Shown piece after piece: positions 54,378 through 63,115 of a DNA stretch of 64,000 nt. Within the stretch, counting starts at the first letter, position 1. Each line of letters opens with the position of its first letter. The stretch lies in contig NC_021237.1 of the NCBI RefSeq assembly GCF_000397205.1, forward strand, positions 5,749,501-5,813,500, given 5' to 3'. Below the pieces are notes generated by a model. It was not told where the DNA came from, made no database searches, and worked only from the letters and a program-made list of their open reading frames with translations. Both the position numbers and the translations under genes were made by a program. Source of the stretch: Pseudomonas protegens CHA0. GTDB taxonomy: Bacteria; Pseudomonadota; Gammaproteobacteria; Pseudomonadales; Pseudomonadaceae.

Positions 54378-54794
54378 ATGCCTTATCAGCCCTGGATCTT
54401 TGGCCTCGTCATCGCCGTAATTGCAGGCGCCGCTGGTTGGGCGCCTGCCCAGGCCGCAGCGCTGGATTGCGAGCACATCAGCGTCAGCGAACAGGTCGAC
54501 CGCTGCGCCCAGCAGGACAAGGAGCGGGCCGACGCCGCACTCAACCAGAGCTATCAGGCGCTGCTGGTCCGGGTGCACAACCTGTACCCCAGCAGCCTGC
54601 TGCAAGAACAGGAATACCTCGGCAAATTGAAGAACGCCCAACGCGCCTGGATCAAATACCGCGACAGCACCTGCGTGCTGGAGGCCTTCGAAGTGGAACC
54701 GGGCAAGCCGGCCCATGTGACCCTGATCAACCTCTGCGTGACCCGCCTGAGCACCGAACGCACCCGCTATCTGGAACAACTGCTGCCCGAATGA
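54378..54794 (+). CDS. secreted LprI/DUF1311-type protein
   Basis: ATG 54378 (AAGGGA upstream) gives a signal peptide (MPYQPWIFGLVIAVIAGAAGWAPAQA) and a four-Cys, helical domain: LDCEHISVSEQVDRCAQQDKERADAALNQSYQALLVRV...YLGKLKNAQRAWIKYRDSTCVLEAF...NLCVTRLSTERTRYLEQLL. This is the DUF1311 fold seen in lysozyme inhibitor LprI and many small periplasmic proteins. Target unknown. 138 residues. Confidence 0.85.
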   Translation: MPYQPWIFGLVIAVIAGAAGWAPAQAAALDCEHISVSEQVDRCAQQDKERADAALNQSYQALLVRVHNLYPSSLLQEQEYLGKLKNAQRAWIKYRDSTCVLEAFEVEPGKPAHVTLINLCVTRLSTERTRYLEQLLPE

Positions 54795-54813
54795 CAGCAG
54801 GCCCGGGGGCCTC

Positions 54814-54859
54814 TTCGCCGGCAAGCCGGAGCACCTGCAGGAGCGGGCTTGCCCGCGAA
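54814..54859. repeat. pair of inverted REP elements (REPIN)
   Basis: Two REPs face each other: TTCGCCGGCAAGCCGG at 54814 and GAGCGGGCTTGCCCGCGAA ending at 54859, joined by CACCTGCAG. The pair sits between convergent genes. Confidence 0.75.
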
Positions 54860-54866
54860 AGCGGCC

Positions 54867-55385
54867 TCAGGAGCCCGCTCGCGGCCAGAACGGTCGATGC
54901 CCCGAGCCATGCAGCAGCCCGCAGATCAGGCTGACGAGCCAGGCAAAGCCCAGCATGCCAACACACGAGTCGCCCTGGCGCAGGCGCTGCTGGCACTCTG
55001 CGGCGCTGGAACACAGGGCGCTGCACCCGGGTTGATCGTCGCGGCGACAACTGAGCAGGTACCCCCGCAGGTGGCTGAGAACCAGGGTCTGCCCCGGCAG
55101 TTGAGCGAGTGGCAGCTGGAGCCGGGTCAGTTCGCGGTTCAGGCGCAAGCGTTGGCGCTCCCCGGTGTCGAGTTCCTCCACCAGCAGCGCCCCGGCCTCC
55201 ACTGCGATCACCCGGGAGCGCAAGCTGTCGGGGCTGGCGCCCTCCAGGCCGTAGTCCAGTTGAGTGCAGGTCCAGGCCTGGATCAGGGCAAACACCAACC
55301 CCAGCACGAAGCTCATCAGCGCCACTTGTAACAGTGGCGCCAAGGCGGAGAAATTTCGCAAGGAACACAGCGTCGAACGAATCAA
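54867..55385 (-). CDS. two-segment membrane protein of unknown function (172 aa)
   Basis: The start at 55385 gives an N-terminal hydrophobic segment (LLQVALMSFVLGLVFALIQA), a soluble middle (TQLDYGLEGASPDSLRSRVIAVEAGALLVEELDTGERQRLRLNREL) and a second hydrophobic segment near the C-terminus (VGMLGFAWLVSLICGLLHG). The middle carries several Cys (SCRRDDQPGCSALCSSAAEC). Unknown family. An overlapping frame at 54727-55368 on the same strand was judged spurious since it has no such order. Confidence 0.65.
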   Translation of the reverse strand: MIRSTLCSLRNFSALAPLLQVALMSFVLGLVFALIQAWTCTQLDYGLEGASPDSLRSRVIAVEAGALLVEELDTGERQRLRLNRELTRLQLPLAQLPGQTLVLSHLRGYLLSCRRDDQPGCSALCSSAAECQQRLRQGDSCVGMLGFAWLVSLICGLLHGSGHRPFWPRAGS

Positions 55386-55553
55386 GACAGCTCCCGGAAA
55401 CCCAAGCGCAGGCCGCGCGTTCCGGGAGATTAGCGGGAAAAAACCGGGGGCTGAAAGCCCTTTTTCAGCCCGGTTTCACGCGGGATCAAGAGGCGTTTTG
55501 GTGAAGGCTCTAGCTCGCCGCCTCGCTGAATCACAGCAGGCCGAAGAAAAGTC

Positions 55554-56882
55554 CTAGCGTTGGTCAGCCATGCAGCTTTCTCTCGCTGCCGCAGGCCCTT
55601 CCTCACCCACACGGCCGCCGAAGTAAGCGGCGCTGACGACCCCCACCGCTCCCATCACTGCGCAGTAGATCACGCAGATCCAGGGGCTCCAGGGCATCAG
55701 TGCGATCAGCAGCAACGGCGTGGTACTGGCCCAGAGGGCATAGGCGATGTTGTAGGTGAAGGAGATCCCCGACACGCGAATCCGCGCCGGAAACAGGCCC
55801 ACCATCACCGACGGCACCGCCCCCACCACGCCGCAGCCCAAGCCGGCGATGGCATAGGCCAGGCCGATCCAGGCGCCGCCGCTGATCAGGCAGCCATAGA
55901 GCACGGCGATGCCCAGTGGCAGCAGCAGGCTATAGAGCATCACCGTGCGCCAGGCACCGAGGCGGTCGACGATCAGCCCCGCCAGCACGCAACCAATGTT
56001 GAGAAAGACAATCCCTAGGCTGCTCAGGGCAAAAGTGTGGCTGGCGCTCATGCCGAAGTTTTTTTGCATCATGGTCGGGGTGATGACCACGAACACCACC
56101 ACCGCCGAGGTCAGCACGCAGGTGAGGATCAGCGCCGGCAGGATCGCCAGCCGGTGTTCCCGCAACACGGTGCGCAGGGGCAGTTCGGCGGCGGCATCGC
56201 GCTGGTGCTGCAGCGCCACGAACACCGGGGTTTCGCTCAACCAGCGGCGCAGCCAGACGCCGATCACGCCGAACACGCCGCCCAGCAGGAAGGGATAGCG
56301 CCAGGCGTGGTCGAGGATTTCCTCGGGGCTGAAGACCCGCGCCAGCAGGGTCGCGGTCAGGGCGCCCAGCAGGTAGCCGAAGGTCAGCCCGGCCTGGAGA
56401 AAGCCCAGGGCATAACCGCGATGGGCCCGCGGCGCGTGCTCGGCGACGAACACCCAGGCGCTGGGCACTTCGCCGCCCACGGCGGCACCTTGCAGCACCC
56501 GCAGCGCCAGCAGCAGCAAGGGCGCGAAATAACCGATCTGGGCATAGGTCGGCATGATGCCGATCAGCAGGCAGGGCAGCGCCATCATCAGGATGCTCAG
56601 GCTGAAGACCTTCTTGCGCCCCAGGCGGTCGGCGAAATGGGCCATGAGGATGCCGCCCAGGGGCCGGGCCAGGTAGCCGGTGACGAAGATTCCGAAGCTC
56701 TGCAGTAGGCGCAACCACTCGGGCATTTCCGGGGGAAAGAACAGCTGGCTCAGGGTCAGGGCGAAAAATACGAAGATGATGAAGTCGTAGATTTCCAGGG
56801 CACCGCCCAGGGCGGCCAGGCCCAGGGTCTTGTAGTCGGAGCGGGAAAAGCGCGCCGGCGACGACTCAGTGGAAGGGGTCAT
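55554..56882 (-). CDS. MFS metabolite:H+ symporter (MHS family)
   Basis: ATG 56882 gives MTPSTESSPARFSRSDYKTLGLAALGGALEIYDFIIFVFFALTLSQLFFP, the MHS head; the frame continues upstream to 57140 but that part is not coding-like. LARPLGGILMAHFADRLGRKKVFSLSI is the loop 2-3 signature and HRGYALGFLQAGLTFGYLLGAL is typical of helix 5. 442 residues, 12 helices. The substrate is probably an organic acid or osmolyte, unspecified. Confidence 0.88.
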   Translation of the reverse strand: MTPSTESSPARFSRSDYKTLGLAALGGALEIYDFIIFVFFALTLSQLFFPPEMPEWLRLLQSFGIFVTGYLARPLGGILMAHFADRLGRKKVFSLSILMMALPCLLIGIMPTYAQIGYFAPLLLLALRVLQGAAVGGEVPSAWVFVAEHAPRAHRGYALGFLQAGLTFGYLLGALTATLLARVFSPEEILDHAWRYPFLLGGVFGVIGVWLRRWLSETPVFVALQHQRDAAAELPLRTVLREHRLAILPALILTCVLTSAVVVFVVITPTMMQKNFGMSASHTFALSSLGIVFLNIGCVLAGLIVDRLGAWRTVMLYSLLLPLGIAVLYGCLISGGAWIGLAYAIAGLGCGVVGAVPSVMVGLFPARIRVSGISFTYNIAYALWASTTPLLLIALMPWSPWICVIYCAVMGAVGVVSAAYFGGRVGEEGPAAARESCMADQR

Positions 56883-57057
56883 AAAGCAACTCGATGGCAG
56901 CACAAAGCAAAGGCGCTCATGGTCTACGCAAAAGATCCGGGGAACAACCCGTTCCCGGCCCTGGGTTGGTTTTCCGGGGTTTTCTGTACCTTGAACGGCC
57001 GCGCGCCAGGCCAATAATCGGGCACTTTCCCACCCAAGCAGAATCAGGAAAGTCGTC

Positions 57058-57885
57058 ATGAGCAGCCATACCCGCACCCAGCGCCTGAGCGTCCCGCAAC
57101 TGGTGGCCATGAAAGGCCGGCAGAAGATCGTTTCCCTCACCGCCTATACCAGCCACATGGCGCGGCTGATGGACCCCTTCGTGGATTTCATCCTGATCGG
57201 TGATTCCACCGCCATGGTCGGTTACGGGCGCACCTCGACCCTGGACATGAGCCTGGCGGAAATCATCGCCCACACCCGCGCGGTGGTGGCCGGCAGCCGC
57301 CTGGCCTGCGTGATTGCCGACATGCCCTTCGGCAGCTACCAGGAATCCCCGCAACAGGCCTACCGCAATTGCGCCGAGGTGATGGCCCGCACCGGTTGCG
57401 CCGCCCTCAAGCTGGAGGGCGGCCGGGCCCTGGCGCCCACCGTGGAGTTCCTGGTGCAGCGGGGCATTCCGGTGATGGCGCATATCGGCCTGATGCCGCA
57501 GTTCGTCAACCAGATGGGCGGGTTCAAGGCCCAGGGGCTCGACAGCGAGGCGGCCCGCAAGATCGAGGAAGATGCCCGGGCCCACCTTGAGGCCGGCGCC
57601 TTCAGCCTGTTGCTGGAAGGGGTTGCGGAGCCCCTGGCGCGGCGCATCAGCGACTTCTCGCCGATGCCGACCATTGGCATCGGCGCCTCCCCGGCCTGCG
57701 ACGGCCAGGTACTGGTGACCGAAGACCTGCTGGGGCTGGGCGGGCCCCAGGTGCCGCGTTTCGTCAAGCAATACGCCGATGCCGGCGCCCTGATCAGCCA
57801 GGCCTGCGAACGCTTCGCCGCAGAGGTTCGGGAGCAGGCCTTTCCGCAGTTGCAGCATTGTTATGGGGTGGTTCAGGAGGCCTGA
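57058..57885 (+). CDS. panB: 3-methyl-2-oxobutanoate hydroxymethyltransferase, stand-alone PanB
   Basis: 275 residues with PanB landmarks: [35 protein letters not shown] (metal Asp in GDS), [57 protein letters not shown] and [23 protein letters not shown]. It adds a hydroxymethyl group to ketoisovalerate from methylene-THF in pantothenate synthesis. There is no panC or panD beside it, so it is probably a second copy. Its end overlaps the convergent MocR-type gene by 13 bp. Confidence 0.92.
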
Positions 57886-59261
57886 CTCACCGCCCGCGCC
57901 AACAGCCCGAGGGCGCCCTGGATATCCTTGCTCCAGTCCAGGGTGAAGCTCAGGCGCAGGTGCTGCTGCCACAAGCCCTGCTGGCTGAAGATCGCCCCCG
58001 GGGCGATGACGATGCCGTCGGCCAGCAGGCGCTCGTAGACCCGGGTCATCGGCACCGGGCGCCTGGCTTCGACCCACAAGGTCGCGCCGCCGGCGGCAAG
58101 CGGCGCATGCAACAGCCCGCCGGCCTGCTCGTCCAGCAGTTGCTGCAACTGCTTCATCCGCTGTTGCAGCATGCCCCGCAGTTTCAGCACGTGCTGGTCT
58201 ACGCGACCGGAACTCAAGAGCCGGGCCACGGCCTTCTGGCGGATCGGCGACAGGCGAAAGCGCCGCTCCAGGCACTGGCGCTGCAAGGCCGGGCCCAGGC
58301 TGCGGCTCAGCACGTAGCTCAAGGGCGCCTCGGCGCCGATGGCCTTGTCCAGGCTGGCGAACACCAGCAGGCGCTCGGGGTCGGCGAAATCCCGATAGCG
58401 AGCAGCGCCGGGCACGAAGCTGAATGCTCCGTAGCTGTCGTTCTCCAGCAGCCAGATCCCCCGCTCGGCAAACCAGCGGCACAGCTGCTGCTTGTCGGCG
58501 GCGGGCATCAGGCTGCCGTGGGGGATGTTCACCGTCGAGGAGAACACCGCCAGGCGCACCGGCTCGCGCTGAAGCAGCGCTTGCACCTGCTGCAGATCGA
58601 AGCGCCCGCCGGCATCCAGGGGCAGCTCGATAATCCGCAGGCGCGCCGCCCGCAACTGGCGCAGGATCGCCCAGGAACACGGGGACTCCACCAGCACCAC
58701 GCCGCCGTCCAGGTCCAGCGCCCGCAACGCCAACTCCACCACGCTGTGCAGATCGGCCCCCAGGAACACCTGGTCGGCCTGCCAGTAGTCGCGGCTGGAG
58801 CAGGTGTAGCGCCGGGCCAGTTCGCTGCGCAGCTCCTGCTCGCCCAGGGGCTGGTACAGCGGTGCCTGGTTGCGCGGGTACTGGCGGGCCAGTTCGCGCT
58901 CGGTCATCAGCAAGGGTTGCTCCAGCGACAGCAGCATCGCCGGCGCATCGCTGCACAGCGCCAGGCGCCCCGGCAGGCGGGCCTGGGCATAGAGGTTGTC
59001 GAGCAGATCCTCACCGGCCTCGGGCACGGTCGCGGCGGCCAGGGCCCGGGTGAAATAGCCCTGGCGCGGCCGCGAACAGATGCGCCCCTCGTCTTCCAGC
59101 AGGGCGTAGGCGTACTTGATGGTGGACAGGGAAACCTTCAGCCGCTGTGCCAGTTCGCGCAATGACGGCAGGCGTTGCTCCTGATCGCTGGCGGCGTTGT
59201 CGATCCACTGCAACAGGTAGCGGTAGACCGCCTGATAGGCGAAAGACGGGTGGCGCTGCAC
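57873..59261 (-). CDS. MocR-type regulator (GntR helix-turn-helix fused to aminotransferase-like domain)
   Basis: The GTG at 59261 gives [72 protein letters not shown], the GntR winged helix. A class-I aminotransferase fold follows (residues about 110-455) with [13 protein letters not shown] and [19 protein letters not shown], where the PLP-Lys would be in SLDK. The open frame upstream to 59594 overlaps another gene and is not coding. Family members sense PLP or amino acids. Target unknown; panB is convergent. Confidence 0.88.
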
Positions 59262-59265
59262 CGCT

Positions 59266-59499
59266 TCAGTTGCCTTTGGCCATGGCGATCGCCGCCTGGA
59301 TCGCCGCGCGGGCCTGGGGGCTGTTCTTCCAGCAACTGGAACCCACCAGAGCCGCAGCCTGGGTGACGATGTGCAGGGCATCGGCGGCGGCCAGCTGGGC
59401 CAGGGAAGTGATGCCCAGTTGTTCCAGGCGAGCGACCACGGTAGAACCGACACCCTTGACCTTGAGCAGTGCGGCGCGTTCTTCGGGGGAAAATGACAT
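59266..59499 (-). CDS. small helix-hairpin-helix protein (77 aa)
   Basis: ATG 59499 starts MSFSPEERAALLKVKGVGSTVVARLEQLGITSLAQLAAADALHIVTQ, a clear helix-hairpin-helix of the pathogenicity-locus/DUF4332-like kind that normally contacts nucleic acid. Its stop is 4 bp before the MocR-type start, so the two may be one transcript. The function is unknown. Confidence 0.75.
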   Translation of the reverse strand: MSFSPEERAALLKVKGVGSTVVARLEQLGITSLAQLAAADALHIVTQAAALVGSSCWKNSPQARAAIQAAIAMAKGN

Positions 59500-59614
59500 G
59501 GGCGTTGAGATCCTTTGCAGTCCGTGGCAATTGCCGCATTCTTGCACAGTTCTCGGCCGCCTCTGCCTGGGGCGGCCGACCTCCTTATAAACATAAGAAA
59601 TCCGAGGTACTCAC

Positions 59615-61033
59615 GTGGCCGCTGATATTCAAGATAGCCGCTCCGCCCGCTTTGCCCTGCGCTGCTCGAACTGGGCCGAACGCTGGTTTCCCGACTCCTG
59701 GGTGTTCGCCGCGCTGGCGGTGATCATCGTTGCCCTGGCCACGCTGGCCATGGGCGCCAAGCCCACCGATGCCGCCATGGCGTTTGGCGACGGCTTCTGG
59801 AGCCTGATCCCCTTCACCATGCAGATGGCCTTCGTGGTCATTGGCGGCTATGTGGTAGCCAGCTCGCCGCCGGCGGTGAAGCTGATCGACAAGCTGGCGC
59901 GCATTCCCAGGAACGGCCGCTCGGCGGTGGCCTGGGTGGCGCTGATTTCCATGGTCGCCTCCCTGCTCAACTGGGGCCTGTCCCTGGTGTTCGGTGGCCT
60001 GCTGGTGCGGGCCCTGGCCCGGCGTACCGAACTGCGCATGGACTACCGCGCCGCCGGCGCTGCCGCCTACCTGGGCCTGGGCGCGGTCTGGGCCCTGGGG
60101 CTGTCGTCTTCGGCGGCGCAGTTGCAGGCCAACCCCGGCAGCCTGCCACCGTCGATCCTGGCCATCACCGGGGTCATTCCCTTCTCCCAGACCATCTTTC
60201 TCTGGCAATCCGGCGTCCTGCTGCTGGCCCTGGTGGTGGTCTCGCTGATCGTCGCCTACGCCACGGCGCCCGGCCCCGGCAGCGCCCGGGATGCCCAGGC
60301 CTGCGGGGTCGACCCGAGCTTCAGCATGCCCAAGCCGCAACCCCGGACCCGCCCTGGCGAATGGCTGGAATACAGCCCGCTGCTGACCCTTCTCCTGGCG
60401 CTGCTGGCGGCCGGCTGGCTGTATCACGAGTTCGCCACCAAACCGGCGATCACCGCGATCTCCGGGCTCAACACCTACAACTTCCTGTTCCTGATGGCCG
60501 GCGCCCTGCTGCACTGGCGCCCGCGCAGTTTCCTCGATGCCGTGGCCCGGGCAGTACCCACCACCACCGGGGTGCTGATCCAGTTCCCGCTGTACGGTTC
60601 GATCGCCGCGCTGATGACCGTGGTCAAGGGCGTGGATGGCCAGACCCTGGCCCACCACATCTCGACCTTCTTCGTGCAGATCGCTTCCCACGACACCTAC
60701 GCGCTGCTGATGGGGCTGTACTCGGCGGTGCTGGGTTTCTTCATTCCTTCGGGCGGCGGCAAGTGGATCATCGAGGCGCCCTACGTGATGCAGGTGGCCA
60801 ATGACCTGCAGTACCACCTGGGCTGGGCGGTACAGATCTACAACGCCGCCGAGGCCCTGCCGAACCTGATCAACCCCTTCTACATGCTGCCGCTGCTGGG
60901 GGTGCTGGGCTTGAAGGCCCGGGACCTGATCGGCTTCTCCTTTGTCCAGTTGCTGGTGCATGCGCCCCTGGTGCTGGTGCTGCTCTGGGCCCTGGGGACC
61001 ACCCTGTCCTACCTGCCGCCGGTCATTCCCTGA
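59615..61033 (+). CDS. atoE: short-chain fatty-acid permease, AtoE type
   Basis: The GTG at 59615 with GAGG upstream gives a 472-residue protein with about 11 hydrophobic segments and AtoE/TIGR00366 stretches: SNWAERWFPDSWVFAALAVIIVALATLAMGA, GFWSLIPFTMQMAFVVIGGYVVASSPPAVKLIDKLARIP, MDYRAAGAAAYLGLGAVWALGLSSSAAQLQA and FFIPSGGGKWIIEAPYVM. It imports short-chain fatty acids or acetoacetate. No ato catabolic genes are adjacent in the window. Confidence 0.9.
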   Translation: MAADIQDSRSARFALRCSNWAERWFPDSWVFAALAVIIVALATLAMGAKPTDAAMAFGDGFWSLIPFTMQMAFVVIGGYVVASSPPAVKLIDKLARIPRNGRSAVAWVALISMVASLLNWGLSLVFGGLLVRALARRTELRMDYRAAGAAAYLGLGAVWALGLSSSAAQLQANPGSLPPSILAITGVIPFSQTIFLWQSGVLLLALVVVSLIVAYATAPGPGSARDAQACGVDPSFSMPKPQPRTRPGEWLEYSPLLTLLLALLAAGWLYHEFATKPAITAISGLNTYNFLFLMAGALLHWRPRSFLDAVARAVPTTTGVLIQFPLYGSIAALMTVVKGVDGQTLAHHISTFFVQIASHDTYALLMGLYSAVLGFFIPSGGGKWIIEAPYVMQVANDLQYHLGWAVQIYNAAEALPNLINPFYMLPLLGVLGLKARDLIGFSFVQLLVHAPLVLVLLWALGTTLSYLPPVIP

Positions 61034-61038
61034 CAGAG

Positions 61039-61068
61039 CCACAGGCCCGCTGCACAGCGGGCCTGTGG
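61039..61068 (+). terminator. hairpin after atoE
   Basis: A 13-bp perfect stem (CCACAGGCCCGCT / AGCGGGCCTGTGG) with loop GCAC begins 5 bp after the stop; no T-run. Confidence 0.65.
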
Positions 61069-61219
61069 ATAACGGCCCGCCGGCCCAATCGCAGATTTAT
61101 CCAGGGCCCAGACAGCCAGGCCGTGCCGCATTCCTGTAGCCTTTGCGTCATATTCGGTTGTTACCGTGCGACCGAAATACTTTGTAACGAATCCTCAGAG
61201 AGCCGAGCAAGGAGCCGAC

Positions 61220-62923
61220 ATGAGCGACGATACCGACCTGCGCGACACCCCCGAATCCGCCACCGACCAGCCTGCCGATACCAGCCGCCGCCGCTTCCTA
61301 GGCGGCGTTGCGGTTCTGGGGGTCGGCGCCACCCTGAGCGCCTGCGGCCAGCCCGGCGAGCCAGGAGGCAAACCGCCGGTGGAACGCCCCTTGTCCCCGG
61401 CCGAACTGGACAAGGCGCTGCAGGAGCAGGTGAAAAACGTAGTGGTACTGTTCGCCGAGAACCGCAGCTTCAACAACCTGTTCGCCAACTTTCCCGGGGT
61501 GGAGAAACCGCTCTCGGCCCTCAAGCCCGAAGACTTCCAGCAGCGCGACCGCGACGGCAACCTGTTGCAGAAACTGCCGCCGATCTGGGGCGGCATTCTC
61601 CAGGTGGGCCCGCAGACCTTGGACGGCATCACCTACCCGGTGGAAACCCAGTTCCAGGAAAACCTGCCCAATGCCCCCTTCGCCCTCAAGGGGCCCAGTG
61701 GCGAGGACCTGCCCCTGGGCCTGGTGACCCGCGACCTGTGGCACGTGTTCTACCAGAACCAGATGCAGATCAACGGCGGCAAGAACGACAGCTTCGTGGC
61801 CTGGGCCGACTCCGGCGCCCTGACCATGGGCCACTACGCCCAGACCCGCTACTCCCTGCGCCTGTGGGACGTGGCTCGGGAGTTCGTGCTCTGCGACAAC
61901 TTCTTCCAGGGGGCATTCGGTGGCTCGTTCCTCAACCACCAGTACCTGATCAGCGCCAAGGTGCCGTTCTACCCCGATGCCGCCAACTCGGTGGCCAAGT
62001 CGCAGATCGCCACCCTGCAGGGCGACGACCCCAAGGGCACCCGCCTCAAGCCCCTGGACAAGTCCCCGGCCAGTGCCATGGACGGCGCTCCGCAGTTCGG
62101 TCCCAGCGCCCTGACCCCGGACGGTTACGCGGTCAATACCATGGCCCCGCCCTACTGGCCGACCTGGATCCGCGACCCGGAGCGCCCGGACTACGCCAAG
62201 CCGGACCTGCCCAGCGTACTGGTGCCTCAAACCCACGAACACATCGGCGACAAGCTGTCGAAGAAGAACGTCGACTGGGCCTGGTACGGCGGCGCCTGGC
62301 AGGCGACCCTGGAGCAGTTCAAGGATTCCGGCGGGATTCCCAAGATCCCCAACTTCCAGTACCACCACCAGCCCTTCAACTACTTCGTGCGCCAGGGCCC
62401 GGAAAACCCCGCCGAACGGGCCAAGCGCCTGCGGGACGGCGGCCTGGGGGACGAGTCGAGCACCAACAAGTTCTTCGCCGACGCCGAGGCCGGCAAGCTG
62501 CCGGCGGTGACCTTCTACAAGCCCCAGGGCAACCTCAACCTGCACGCCGGCTATGCCGATGTGGCCGCCGGCGACCGGCATATCGACCGGGCATTGAAAG
62601 TGCTGCGGGAAAGCCCGCAGTGGAAAAACATGGTGGTGATCGTCACCGTTGACGAAAACGGCGGCTGGTGGGACCACGTGGCACCGCCCCAGGGCGACCG
62701 CTGGGGCCCGGGCACGCGGATTCCGGCGCTGGTGGTATCGCCGTTCGCCCGCAAGGGCACGGTGGACCACACGGTCTACGACACCGCCTCGATCCTGCGG
62801 CTGATCACCCGGGTGTTCCAGCTGGAAACCCTGGACGGCATCAAGGAACGTGACCAGGCCATGATCGCCCGGGGCCAGAAGCCCATGGGCGACCTGACCA
62901 ACGCCCTGCACTTCACGGCCTGA
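61220..62923 (+). CDS. Tat-exported phosphoesterase/acid phosphatase (PF04185-type)
   Basis: ATG 61220 has AAGGAG upstream. The N-terminus has a twin-arginine motif (SRRRFLGGV, R23-R25) and ends in LSAC (Cys42), so the product may be a Tat-lipoprotein. The phosphoesterase domain has VVVLFAENRSFNNLFANFPG (the E-N-R-S-F active-site strand) and VVIVTVDENGGWWDHVAPP, as in phospholipase C/AcpA-type enzymes that cleave phosphate esters. 567 residues. Exact substrate unknown. Confidence 0.88.
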   Translation: MSDDTDLRDTPESATDQPADTSRRRFLGGVAVLGVGATLSACGQPGEPGGKPPVERPLSPAELDKALQEQVKNVVVLFAENRSFNNLFANFPGVEKPLSALKPEDFQQRDRDGNLLQKLPPIWGGILQVGPQTLDGITYPVETQFQENLPNAPFALKGPSGEDLPLGLVTRDLWHVFYQNQMQINGGKNDSFVAWADSGALTMGHYAQTRYSLRLWDVAREFVLCDNFFQGAFGGSFLNHQYLISAKVPFYPDAANSVAKSQIATLQGDDPKGTRLKPLDKSPASAMDGAPQFGPSALTPDGYAVNTMAPPYWPTWIRDPERPDYAKPDLPSVLVPQTHEHIGDKLSKKNVDWAWYGGAWQATLEQFKDSGGIPKIPNFQYHHQPFNYFVRQGPENPAERAKRLRDGGLGDESSTNKFFADAEAGKLPAVTFYKPQGNLNLHAGYADVAAGDRHIDRALKVLRESPQWKNMVVIVTVDENGGWWDHVAPPQGDRWGPGTRIPALVVSPFARKGTVDHTVYDTASILRLITRVFQLETLDGIKERDQAMIARGQKPMGDLTNALHFTA

Positions 62924-62956
62924 CCCCGGCCGGGCCCGCAACGGGCCCACCTGCCA

Positions 62957-62995
62957 CCGCAGAACCGAAACCCAAGCCCGGCTTCGGTTCTGCGG
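62957..62995 (+). terminator. hairpin after the phosphoesterase gene
   Basis: 13-bp arms CCGCAGAACCGAA / TTCGGTTCTGCGG around a 13-nt loop, 34 bp after the stop; no T-run. Confidence 0.6.
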
Positions 62996-63115
62996 CACCG
63001 GCACAAATGATAGCCATATAACATCACCCACTTTACCCATCCACCCGGCGGGTAATATCCTGCGCACCACCTATTTGTTTCATCTGTTTTCCGATTGGAA
63101 AGGGAGTTCGTCGTC

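Noticed and set aside
52797-54379. Two long antisense open frames over the GntP permease gene
   Set aside because: Composition-driven shadows; the permease has full family motifs.
59261-59594. N-terminal extension of the MocR-type protein
   Set aside because: It overlaps the helix-hairpin-helix gene in another frame, and its residues (Ser/Pro/Trp-rich) do not look coding.
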